Assembly: GCA_030043285.1 (NCBI GenBank)
Contig: JASHXZ010000382.1
Span: 1 to 6,403 of the forward strand
Direction of reading: 5' to 3'
Source: Xanthobacteraceae bacterium
GTDB taxonomy: Bacteria > Pseudomonadota > Alphaproteobacteria > Rhizobiales > Xanthobacteraceae
DNA: 6,403 bases
The notes beneath the pieces were generated by a model. The model was not told where the DNA came from, ran no database searches, and worked only from the letters and a program-made list of their open reading frames with translations. Below, piece by piece: positions 1 through 5,690 of this stretch. Numbering within the stretch: position 1 is the first letter of the stretch; every line of letters begins with the position of its first letter. Position numbers and translations under genes: made by a program.

Positions 1-1152
1 GACAACTTCCACCAGTCGTTTCTCGGCGGCACCGCGCAGAACCACGTCATGTTCGGCACCGCCGACGCGATTTTCTGGAGCGACGGCAACGGCAACGCCA
101 TCACGCCGCCCGCGAACCTGATCGCCAATCCTAACCCGGTCGCCGGTACCATAAACAAGTACACCGCGGACACGAACTTCACCAACTGCTCCGACACCAC
201 GCAGCCCGGCATCGCGCCGATCGTCAGCTATATCGAGTCGCTGCCCTACCCCGCCCAGCCTAATTGCGCGGAAGGCCACTACTACATGGTCGACAACACC
301 AATCCGGGCTTCCTGCCCAACGGCACGCCGGTACCCTCGCCGGCGACGCAGGGCTCGATCCCGCCGTCGCCGGTCAAGACCATCGGCGACGCGCTCAGCG
401 CCAAGAACATCAGCTGGGCCTATTTCGGCGGCAACTACAACAATGCCGTGGCGCTGGCGAACTTCGCCGCCGAGCCGCAAAACTCGGCCATCCTCCAGTC
501 GACTGCGGGTCCGCTGACCGCGGCCGCGGAAGCCGACCCCGTCCACGCCATGGGCGCGCTGTACTGCCAGATCTGCAATCCGTTCCAGTACGCGACGTCG
601 ATCATGACCAACAATCCTTCGGCTCACCTGAAGGATACCGTCGACCTGGTCGCCGATATTCAGAACAACACCCTGCCGGCGGTGTCGATCGGCAAACCTG
701 ACGGCGTGCTCGACGGCCATCCGTCAAGCTCGAAGATCGACCTGTTCGAGGCTTATGTGCAGAACCTGCTCGACGCGCTCGACGCCAACCCGCAGCTCAA
801 AGCCTCGACTGTCGTCTTCGTCACCTGGGATGAAGCCGGCGGATACTATGACTCCGGCTTTGTGCAGCCGATCGATTTCTTCGGCGACGGCCCGCGCATT
901 CCGCTGTTGATCCTGTCGCCATACTCGACCGGCGGCAGAATCACTCACAGCTACGCCGACCACGTATCGCTGTTGAAGTTCATCGAGCGGAACTGGGCGC
1001 TAGCGCCGCTGACCGACCGCAGCCGCGACAATCTTCCGAACCCGGTCAGCAGGAACGACAACCCCTACGTTCCGATCAACAGCCCGGCGCTCGGCGACCT
1101 GTTCGACGCCTTCGACTTCTCGCATCCGGTCGATCAGCCGTTCACAGAGTAA
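1..1152 (+). CDS. Phosphoesterase / phospholipase C family protein (PF04185-like), 5'-truncated by the window edge
   Basis: The frame is open from base 1 and ends at TAA 1150-1152, leaving 383 residues. The ATG at base 49 is internal, because the conserved stretch DNFHQSFLGGTAQNH lies before it; this matches the 'ADNF...FGGSFLNH' region of the family. Roughly 150-200 N-terminal residues, including the first metal-binding motif (ENRSFD type) and any signal peptide, are therefore outside the window. Counting from base 1, visible family signatures are DGHPSS (about 238-243), VTWDEAGGYYD (274-284, with the acidic pair D277/E278) and the metal-ligand motif ADHVSLLKFIERNW (from 319, H321). These proteins are usually exported and hydrolyse phosphate esters such as phospholipids or phosphomonoesters; which substrate applies here cannot be read. 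A CQIC motif lies mid-protein. The gene appears to end its transcription unit, since a strong hairpin follows 16 bp after the stop. Family assignment is firm; exact activity is not. Confidence 0.9.
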   Translation, partial: DNFHQSFLGGTAQNHVMFGTADAIFWSDGNGNAITPPANLIANPNPVAGTINKYTADTNFTNCSDTTQPGIAPIVSYIESLPYPAQPNCAEGHYYMVDNTNPGFLPNGTPVPSPATQGSIPPSPVKTIGDALSAKNISWAYFGGNYNNAVALANFAAEPQNSAILQSTAGPLTAAAEADPVHAMGALYCQICNPFQYATSIMTNNPSAHLKDTVDLVADIQNNTLPAVSIGKPDGVLDGHPSSSKIDLFEAYVQNLLDALDANPQLKASTVVFVTWDEAGGYYDSGFVQPIDFFGDGPRIPLLILSPYSTGGRITHSYADHVSLLKFIERNWALAPLTDRSRDNLPNPVSRNDNPYVPINSPALGDLFDAFDFSHPVDQPFTE

Positions 1153-1167
1153 TGCTTTCGAACGGCG

Positions 1168-1194
1168 CATGGAGACGCCGCTTGCGTCTCCATG
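1168..1194 (+). terminator. Perfect 11-bp hairpin after the phosphoesterase gene
   Basis: The arms CATGGAGACGC (1168-1178) and GCGTCTCCATG (1184-1194) are exact reverse complements with a 5-base loop, CGCTT. The hairpin begins 16 bp after the phosphoesterase stop codon. No T-run follows on either strand, so it is not a classical intrinsic terminator. It may terminate weakly, or protect the 3' end of the phosphoesterase mRNA from exonucleases. It also contains the ATG at 1169, which argues against that ATG starting the next gene. Confidence 0.6.
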
Positions 1195-1207
1195 TCGAAT
1201 GCGAACG

Positions 1208-1241
1208 CGGCGCCGGCTGGCTCACTTCCAGCGCGGCGCCG
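1208..1241 (+). repeat. Second GC-rich inverted repeat in the 1153-1279 intergenic region
   Basis: CGGCGCCGGCTGG (1208-1220) pairs with CCAGCGCGGCGCCG (1228-1241) around a 7-base loop, with one bulged base. It is followed by ACCCCTTTC, only a short pyrimidine run. It lies 14 bp after the first hairpin and 38 bp before the chosen start of the next gene. It could be a second termination element or a leader structure. High local GC makes chance hairpins more likely, so confidence is moderate. Confidence 0.4.
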
Positions 1242-1279
1242 ACCCCTTTCATGGTGCTTGCGGCGGCGGTGGGGCCTCA

Positions 1280-1990
1280 ATGACCGGATGTTCGGGAATG
1301 CGCGCGCGCTTTTTGATCGCGACATTGTGGGCGTGCGGTGTCGCCATCGGCTTGGCACCGTTCACGCAGCCGGCCGGCGCCCAACAATTCTCGGCCGCGC
1401 TGACAATCACCGGGCCCGGCACGGCAGCCGCGAGGACTGCGAAGCTCGCCGTGGCCGATCGTAAAGTCCGAATCGAGACGTCTGAACTGCCGGGCGATGT
1501 CCTGATCGTCGACGCCGCCGCCGCCGTTCCGGCCGCTTATCTGGTCCGCCCCGCCCACCGCGTCTTCATGGACGCCAAGCAGTCGAGCCCGCTGACCCGG
1601 CTGTTCGTGCCGCTCGATCCGGCAGATCCATGCCGGCAATGGCAGGCCATGGCGGAAGTCGCCGGCATCTCCGACAGCGGCCAATGGCGATGCAGCGCCG
1701 CCGGCAACGAGACCGTGAGCGGCCGCAACACCCGCAAATTCGCGGTGACCTCGCGGCGCGGCCACAGCACCGGATGGATCGACGCCGGCCTGAAATTTCC
1801 GGTCAAGATCGAGACCGAGTATGGCGCCGTGCTCACCATGCGCGACATCGCGGAGGCGCCGCAGCCGGCGCAAAAATTCGAGATACCTGGCAGCTACAGA
1901 AAGTTCGACCCGCATGGGGTGATCGAACTGATGAAGCGCACCGACATCTGGGTCGAGCCGCCAGGTGAGCCCGAGCGGGGCATTCGCTGA
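1280..1990 (+). CDS. Exported LolA-fold protein, DUF4412-like (function unknown)
   Basis: This is a 236-residue protein with an N-terminal signal peptide: basic residues at 8-10, a hydrophobic core at about 11-28, and a likely cleavage after AGA (34|35). The mature part reads like the LolA/DUF4412 beta-sheet fold: KLAVADRKVRIET, a VLIVD strand, YLVRPAHRVFM, then two cysteines (C118, C138) at the spacing seen in such proteins. Next come ETVSGRNTRKFAV, a GWIDAGLKFPVKIETEYG strand pair, and an ending motif PAQKFEIPGSYRKFDPHG. Such folds bind lipophilic ligands or act as envelope accessory proteins; no ligand can be named here. The start at 1280 has GGTGGGG just upstream; 1298 is an alternative that keeps the signal peptide. 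The ATG at 1169 is rejected because it lies inside the terminator hairpin. The stop overlaps the next start (TGATG), so the two genes are probably coupled. Confidence 0.8.
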   Translation: MTGCSGMRARFLIATLWACGVAIGLAPFTQPAGAQQFSAALTITGPGTAAARTAKLAVADRKVRIETSELPGDVLIVDAAAAVPAAYLVRPAHRVFMDAKQSSPLTRLFVPLDPADPCRQWQAMAEVAGISDSGQWRCSAAGNETVSGRNTRKFAVTSRRGHSTGWIDAGLKFPVKIETEYGAVLTMRDIAEAPQPAQKFEIPGSYRKFDPHGVIELMKRTDIWVEPPGEPERGIR

Positions 1991-2502
1991 TGCGGCGTGG
2001 CGCTTTGATCCATTGCCTGCTGTGCGCCGCCATTGCGCTCGGGTTGGACTCGGCAACGCTCGCTCGCGCCGGTGAGTTGAGCGTGCAGCCGCCGCCACCG
2101 CAGGCCCAGTCGAGCAGCGACCCGGCACCGCCCGCTATTGGCTCCGGAGCGCCCGCCGCGTCGCTGCAGCTCAACGGCGATCCAGCATCGGTCAGACTGC
2201 AAACGCGGCACACCAGCGTGGCGAACGCCCTCGCCGCGCTGGGCGCCGCGTATCACGTCTCGATCAGATCCACAGTCATGCTCGACGAGCTGCGCGACGG
2301 CACCTATACGGGCACGCTTGGCTACGTGATTGCGCGCCTGTTGGACGGCTACAACTATGTTATCGAAGAAGACCGTGCCACCACCCTTAACGTCTTCGTC
2401 GTCGGAAAAAGCGATGGCAAGGCCACTCCCGCCCCGACAATGCCGGTGGCTCGCCAACACCGCATTCCAGTCACGTACAGGATTTCCGGGGCTCGCCCTT
2501 AG
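1990..2502 (+). CDS. Small exported protein with a probable STN/secretin-N-like domain
   Basis: This is a 170-residue protein whose ATG shares one base with the preceding TGA, so translation is probably coupled to the LolA-fold gene. Residues 1-27 form a signal peptide (MRR, hydrophobic 5-19, cleavage near ARA|GE). Residues about 34-54 are a proline/serine/alanine-rich linker. Residues about 62-140 (SVANALAALGAAYHVSI..., then a TGTLGYVIARLLDGYNYVI segment and a closing LNVFVVG strand) follow the alternating helix/strand pattern of the short STN domains found at the N-termini of secretins and TonB receptors. The protein has no secretin or receptor barrel, so it would be a stand-alone periplasmic module. 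The STN assignment is pattern-based inference. The pair with the LolA-fold protein suggests a joint envelope role, but nothing more specific can be supported. Confidence 0.75.
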   Translation: MRRGALIHCLLCAAIALGLDSATLARAGELSVQPPPPQAQSSSDPAPPAIGSGAPAASLQLNGDPASVRLQTRHTSVANALAALGAAYHVSIRSTVMLDELRDGTYTGTLGYVIARLLDGYNYVIEEDRATTLNVFVVGKSDGKATPAPTMPVARQHRIPVTYRISGARP

Positions 2503-2514
2503 GGTCCCGATGCA

Positions 2515-2579
2515 GCGGTTTTCACGCCGGACGTGCCGGAATGTGGCTGTCGCAGAATGCTGCAAAATGTGGAAACCGC
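2515..2579. repeat. Inverted repeat between convergent genes, possible bidirectional terminator
   Basis: GCGGTTTTCAC (2515-2525) and GTGGAAACCGC (2569-2579) are reverse complements at 10 of 11 positions, separated by 43 bases that hold smaller repeats, including GCAG-AATG-CTGC at 2552-2563. The element fills the gap between the + strand STN-like gene (ends 2502) and the - strand islet gene (ends 2591). No T-run directly follows on either side, so a terminator role is only inferred from position. Confidence 0.35.
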
Positions 2580-2590
2580 GAGAAATCCAG

Positions 2591-2983
2591 TCAAGCGGGG
2601 ACCGCTCGGAGCGGGCGCCGCGCATATTGCGCGCGCAGAGAGGTCGGTTTTTTGTCAGGCCAGCGCCGCAACGGAACTCCGGCGGCCTTCAAAACCTTCT
2701 CTGACATAACAATCACTGTGCCAAACGCCTGAGAGGCGATGCTGTGGATTTCGTCTAGATCGCAACGAAACACCTCAGCAATATACGAATCAATATCCTC
2801 GAACCTATCCTCTTCACTCAGACCAGGGACATCGAAAGTAGAGATCGGTTTGAAATAATAGAGCACATCGCATGCCAAGGCCACGCCTTCTATGTATTTT
2901 TGAAAACCCAGGGTGACGTCCCCGCTCAAACCCGTCGGCAGCCAATCTTGTTGAAAAGAGGATCGTTGGAGCGAATCAGTCAT
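2591..2983 (-). CDS. Hypothetical protein, second gene of the overlapping islet pair
   Basis: This 130-residue protein is not recognised. Its ATG (2983-2981) overlaps the TGA of the upstream gene (2982-2980) in an ATGA arrangement, and no clear Shine-Dalgarno site is seen, so it is probably translated by coupling. No signal peptide or clear membrane span is visible. The core contains a mixed hydrophobic stretch (GFQKYIEGVALACDVLYYF, about 26-44), then a strongly acidic segment (LSEEDRFEDIDSYIAEVF) and a helical-looking segment to about residue 100. The last 25 or so residues (RRWPDKKPTSL... onward) are Arg/Lys/Pro-rich and come from much higher-GC DNA than the rest of the gene. The tail may therefore be host DNA read through at the islet edge, in place of an original C-terminus. 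Its small size and coupling to a larger partner fit an accessory, antitoxin or immunity-type protein, but there is no direct evidence for any of these. Confidence 0.65.
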   Translation of the reverse strand: MTDSLQRSSFQQDWLPTGLSGDVTLGFQKYIEGVALACDVLYYFKPISTFDVPGLSEEDRFEDIDSYIAEVFRCDLDEIHSIASQAFGTVIVMSEKVLKAAGVPLRRWPDKKPTSLRAQYARRPLRAVPA

Positions 2984-4062
2984 CCATCGTTATTATTGCC
3001 CCGAAATGGGACAAAGCCAATTATTGGCTTGGACCGTTGCAAATGATCCACTGTCCGCTGGTACTGATCGGCCGAAATAAGCCCGGCGAGAAAACTTGTC
3101 GACTTGACTCCAATATCGGCTCTCTCGAGGTCACGCAGTGTCTTGAACTCTTCACCTCCCAGCTTGTCGGAGTTCGCAATAAAGAAGGCGCGTACGTGAG
3201 CTCCAACAGGATTGTTTGACGAGTTCGTCGTTAGCGCTATGCCGTTAGCCACGGGGATATGGTTCTGCCTGTCGGGATTGGTCGCATAGCTCCATGCCAT
3301 AAGGCTGAGCATATTGAAGCGACCACTCGGTTTAGCCAGGAACTCGACCCGATCGGCCGTCGGTATAACAAAACCTTCGGACACACGTTCGTCACCGCTC
3401 TCGCCGCCTCTGCCTCGATAATACCAATAAAAATCACAAAGCGTGTTGCCTCCGACATGACGTGGTCGAATATTCAGAAGCGAGTAATTGATCTCGGCGA
3501 GCTCAGATTGAGACCCTGCGTCCACTCGGCCCGGCGGACTGGAAGCGCGCACGACACGCCATAGACCGCTGAGGTCGCGCTCGACATCGGCGGTCTCCTC
3601 TTCAGAAACCCCAAGCCATGCGGCAAGACTGCGATCAATCGCGACTTCGCCGGTCGTATCTGGAATTTCGATTCCTTGCTGCTTTAGCCAAGTGTCGCCA
3701 AAGAGCTCGCGGGCAATGTGCAGGATGTAAGATTTATCGCGGATCCGCCGGACGTGGGTTGGCAACAACTTGGCCGCGGACACTGACACTGCCTCGAAAA
3801 TAGCCTGTTGCCGTTGACCGCGCAGCGCCTTTTCGTTCGCGTATGCCTTCAGATCATTCTCGGCGAAAGTCGTCTCTAAACACACTACTTTATATTGAAT
3901 GCCGAGCGCTCCGCTCATGTATTTGAGCAGAGCGCGCAAAGCCAAATGATCTTCGGGCGTCGCGACCGGTTTCGGTCCGACAAAGGGGACAACAGGAGAG
4001 GCTTTATTCGCCATAAGAGCGGCGTTCCCAAACCTTACTGCACCTTCTTGAGTTGCAACCAT
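2980..4062 (-). CDS. Hypothetical protein with possible N-terminal helix-turn-helix and beta-rich C-terminal part
   Basis: With the ATG at 4062 the protein has 360 residues; the family is not recognised. The start is uncertain: the frame stays open to a TTG at 4167, and an ATG at 4014 is equally plausible, since none has a well-placed Shine-Dalgarno site. Residues about 37-92 are helical, and QYKVVCLETTFAENDLKAYA followed by a basic helix resembles a Cro/XRE-type helix-turn-helix. A second helical stretch (about 141-165, containing AAWLGVSEEE) leads into a beta-rich region (about 166-325) with motifs FYWYYRGRGG, GFVIPTADRVEFL and GIALTTNSS...AHVRAFFI, which would suit a ligand-sensing domain. 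This architecture suggests a regulator with a C-terminal sensor, by inference only. No enzyme motif or membrane span is seen. The gene sits in AT-richer DNA, a sign of horizontal acquisition, and is coupled by a 4-base overlap to the downstream small gene. It could instead be the large partner of a two-gene defence or toxin system. Confidence 0.7.
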   Translation of the reverse strand: MVATQEGAVRFGNAALMANKASPVVPFVGPKPVATPEDHLALRALLKYMSGALGIQYKVVCLETTFAENDLKAYANEKALRGQRQQAIFEAVSVSAAKLLPTHVRRIRDKSYILHIARELFGDTWLKQQGIEIPDTTGEVAIDRSLAAWLGVSEEETADVERDLSGLWRVVRASSPPGRVDAGSQSELAEINYSLLNIRPRHVGGNTLCDFYWYYRGRGGESGDERVSEGFVIPTADRVEFLAKPSGRFNMLSLMAWSYATNPDRQNHIPVANGIALTTNSSNNPVGAHVRAFFIANSDKLGGEEFKTLRDLERADIGVKSTSFLAGLISADQYQRTVDHLQRSKPIIGFVPFRGNNNDG

Positions 4063-4231
4063 ACCTAAACGGCGTCCACGTGCAAGTATGACGTGCGTCA
4101 CCCAACGTTTGGTAGCAGCGCTCTGGGGCGAGAAACATTTCCAGGTGGGGCCAAAGGCGCCATTCAAAGAAATGTCACCGACGTCTTTGAGACCTTATGC
4201 CTCGAAAAGAAACAAGAAGTATTACCAACCC

Positions 4232-4258
4232 AGTATACCCATAACTACATGGTACCAT
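4232..4258 (-). promoter_or_regulatory. Palindrome and -10-like box upstream of the islet gene pair
   Basis: ATGGTACCAT at 4249-4258 is a perfect 10-bp palindrome in the lowest-GC stretch of the window. On the - strand, TATACT (4237-4232) matches the -10 consensus at 5 of 6 positions and points toward the islet genes; no convincing -35 box is seen. A palindrome just upstream of a -10-like box suits an operator, possibly for the HTH-like protein itself (autoregulation), which is inference. Confidence 0.35.
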
Positions 4259-4265
4259 TCACAAA

Positions 4266-4293
4266 TTGTACTGCGGATACTCGTTTGTATGAT
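4266..4293 (+). promoter_or_regulatory. Candidate sigma-70-type promoter for the small + strand ORF
   Basis: TATGAT at 4288-4293 matches the -10 consensus at 5 of 6 positions. TTGTAC at 4266-4271, 16 bp upstream, is a weak -35 box (TTG matches). Transcription would start near 4300, directly before the hairpin at 4302-4319. The boxes lie in AT-rich DNA, where chance matches are common. Confidence 0.35.
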
Positions 4294-4301
4294 CCCAAGT
4301 A

Positions 4302-4329
4302 CGCAAGGCTGTCCTTGCGAAACTTGGAG
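4302..4329 (+). promoter_or_regulatory. Leader hairpin plus strong ribosome binding site
   Basis: CGCAAGG (4302-4308) and CCTTGCG (4313-4319) form a perfect 7-bp stem with the 4-base loop CTGT. Six bases later GGAG (4326-4329) lies 7 bases ahead of the ATG at 4337, an ideal ribosome binding site. If the promoter at 4266-4293 is used, the hairpin sits at the very 5' end of the mRNA, where it could stabilise the message or modulate access to the ribosome site. Confidence 0.45.
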
Positions 4330-4336
4330 ATGGAAA

Positions 4337-4630
4337 ATGGTTATAGAAAGATACCTGCGCGCACATCTGTATGTGCCCGTGGACGCGCCATACGTCCCTG
4401 ATCCCGCTGTTGCCGCCAAGCGCCGGACCTGCGCGTGCGGCCGATCTTGGGATGAGGTCGTCCCAGTCCGACAAACGGACGGTAAACGGCCGTGGGGAAG
4501 CTGGCGGCTCGAACGACCCGGCGCGATTACTGCCGCGGAGCTGACGCGCTGGAGCAAAGGCACGCAAAGCGAGTGCAGCGGCGATTGCAAGTTGCCGATC
4601 CTGGCCGCGCCCAGCCTCCGGCAACCGTAG
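4337..4630 (+). CDS. Possible small cysteine-pair protein (hypothetical, 97 aa)
   Basis: The frame is open well upstream of 4337, but the ATG at 4337 is chosen because GGAG lies 7 bases before it. The 97-residue product is not recognised. It contains a CxC motif (TCACG, near residue 33) and a later CxxxC (ECSGDC, near residue 80), which could form a four-cysteine metal site such as a small zinc ribbon. It also has several tryptophans in the middle (RSWDEVVP, RPWGSWRL, LTRWSKG). By hand count, about 70% of third codon positions are G or C, against 67% of first and 59% of second positions: mildly coding-like, but weaker than expected for a native gene in such a genome. Overlapping - strand frames (4222-4662, 4259-4633) are open too, so the stretch could be non-coding or a decayed gene. 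The good ribosome site and leader structure are the best support. Confidence 0.45.
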   Translation: MVIERYLRAHLYVPVDAPYVPDPAVAAKRRTCACGRSWDEVVPVRQTDGKRPWGSWRLERPGAITAAELTRWSKGTQSECSGDCKLPILAAPSLRQP

Positions 4631-4783
4631 CATTCCGGCTTCACGTGTTGCTTATTGACCAAATCATTGGATTTAGACGGATAGCAGCGCGATTTGAAAG
4701 GGTTGCCTGTGGCCGCCGTACTTCCCGCTGTCTGGCCGCCAGCCTACACTACGAATTTAACGAGTCTCAACTTTACCGGACGC
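4631..4783. other. Intergenic gap between the small ORF and the AraC-family gene
   Basis: These 153 bases separate the 3' ends of two convergent genes. GC is intermediate, and no convincing ORF, tRNA or strong terminator hairpin is visible; the only small palindrome is AAATC-ATTG-GATTT at about 4660-4673. This is the likely right boundary zone between the AT-richer islet and the GC-rich right block. Confidence 0.4.
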
Positions 4784-5671
4784 TCACCCGCCCCGTTGGT
4801 CGCGAAACTCATGTGGCGTCGTGCCGGTGGCTTTGCGGAAAAACCGGGCGAAATGCGATGGATCCGCGAAGGCGAGTTCTTCGGCGATTTCCTGGATCGG
4901 CTGCGTGGTGAAGACGAGCTGGCGCTTGGCCTCGGTCAGCACGCGCTGGCGCACGAGATGGCCCGCGGTGACGCCGGTCGACCGTTTGACGTGATCGTTG
5001 AGGCGGTCGACGGTCATGCCGAGTTTTTCAGCATAGAAGCCAAGCAGGCGCTCCTTGCGGAAAAACTCATCGACCAGGGCGCGCAATTGCGCGACCGTGG
5101 CATCGGCCGGGTGCAGCGTCACGGCGCCTGAACGCGCACGGCTTGCCGCCAGCCGGGCCACGCCGACGGCGATGAGGATCAAAAACCCGCGCAGCGCCAG
5201 CCGATAGCCCTCGCGGGCGAAACTGTGCTCCTCGTTGAGCTCGGCGCAAAGCTTTGACAGGCGCGCCAGTTCCGCTTCGTCGGCGATCGGCACCACCGGC
5301 TGCTCAGCGAGCGAACGCAGCCGCCCGAGCGCCGCATCGCCGCGGTCGGCGAGCCCGGCAGCGGCGTCCTCGGTGAAGCTCAACACCCAGCCGTCAGTGA
5401 CGTTCGGCTCGAAGCGGAAGCCGTGCGCGATGGTCGCCGGCACCAGGATCGCGGTCGGCGCGGCGAATGGCAGCGCCGCGGCATCGAACGTCATGGTGCC
5501 GCCGCCGCGTTCGATCAGCAGAATCTGAAACAGGTTGCGGTGGCGGTGCGCGCGGATGGTCCAGTCGTGGATCGAGGAGCGCGACGCGATGGTTTCGATG
5601 TGGATGAAATCGAAGGCGTGATCGTCGGGCGGATCGCCGTAAAGATGAAACAGGGGCAGCGCGTTGGTCAT
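4784..5671 (-). CDS. AraC-family transcriptional regulator, HpaA/PobR-like
   Basis: This 295-residue protein has a normal length for the family. The N-terminal part (about 15-110) is a cupin-like sensor: IRAHRHRNLFQILLIERGGG holds the histidines typical of the AraC arabinose-binding fold, and AILVPATIAHGFRFE follows. The C-terminal part (about 190-293) carries two helix-turn-helix units: GFYAEKLGMTVDRLNDHVKRSTG, and IQEIAEELAFADPSHFARFF ending in the AraC signature FRKATGTTPHEFR (278-290). Regulators of this shape, such as HpaA and PobR, activate 4-hydroxyphenylacetate or 4-hydroxybenzoate genes when bound to the aromatic compound. The gene lies 19 bp downstream of the hpaC-like gene on the same strand, which supports that role. 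The ATG at 5671 starts just before the conserved PLFHLYGDPP opening typical of the subgroup; only a weak ribosome site precedes it, so coupling to hpaC is possible. The exact inducer is unknown. Confidence 0.88.
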   Translation of the reverse strand: MTNALPLFHLYGDPPDDHAFDFIHIETIASRSSIHDWTIRAHRHRNLFQILLIERGGGTMTFDAAALPFAAPTAILVPATIAHGFRFEPNVTDGWVLSFTEDAAAGLADRGDAALGRLRSLAEQPVVPIADEAELARLSKLCAELNEEHSFAREGYRLALRGFLILIAVGVARLAASRARSGAVTLHPADATVAQLRALVDEFFRKERLLGFYAEKLGMTVDRLNDHVKRSTGVTAGHLVRQRVLTEAKRQLVFTTQPIQEIAEELAFADPSHFARFFRKATGTTPHEFRDQRGG

Positions 5672-5690
5672 GGCGCCGGCAGCCGATGCA

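Noticed and set aside
1169..1279. Upstream ATG at 1169 as the start of the LolA-fold protein
   Set aside because: It lies inside the perfect terminator-like hairpin and would put 37 Arg/Gly-rich residues ahead of a clear signal peptide.
1277..2128. Long - strand open frame opposite the exported proteins
   Set aside because: It is antisense to two well-supported genes with signal peptides and has Arg/Ala/Gly-rich content typical of shadow frames in GC-rich DNA.
1894..2625. Another long - strand open frame across the STN-like gene
   Set aside because: It is a shadow of the + strand genes with no recognisable motif and would run across the convergent boundary.
4063..4167. N-terminal extension of the HTH-like protein to TTG 4167
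   Set aside because: There is no Shine-Dalgarno site before the TTG and no recognisable domain content in the extra 35 residues; it cannot be fully excluded.
4500..4530. tRNA T-arm-like string (GGCTCGAACGACC) as a possible attachment site
   Set aside because: No acceptor stem, anticodon arm or D arm could be placed around it on either strand.
2535..4639. 9-bp inverted match GCCGGAATG (2535-2543) / CATTCCGGC (4631-4639) flanking the islet as insertion ends
   Set aside because: A single 9-base match between two 150-base zones is fairly likely by chance, and no transposase or integrase gene is present.
4222..4662. Minus-strand frames at 4222-4662 and 4259-4633 as genes
   Set aside because: No good ribosome site is present, and the overlapping + strand ORF at 4337 has a well-placed GGAG; they are kept only as alternatives.
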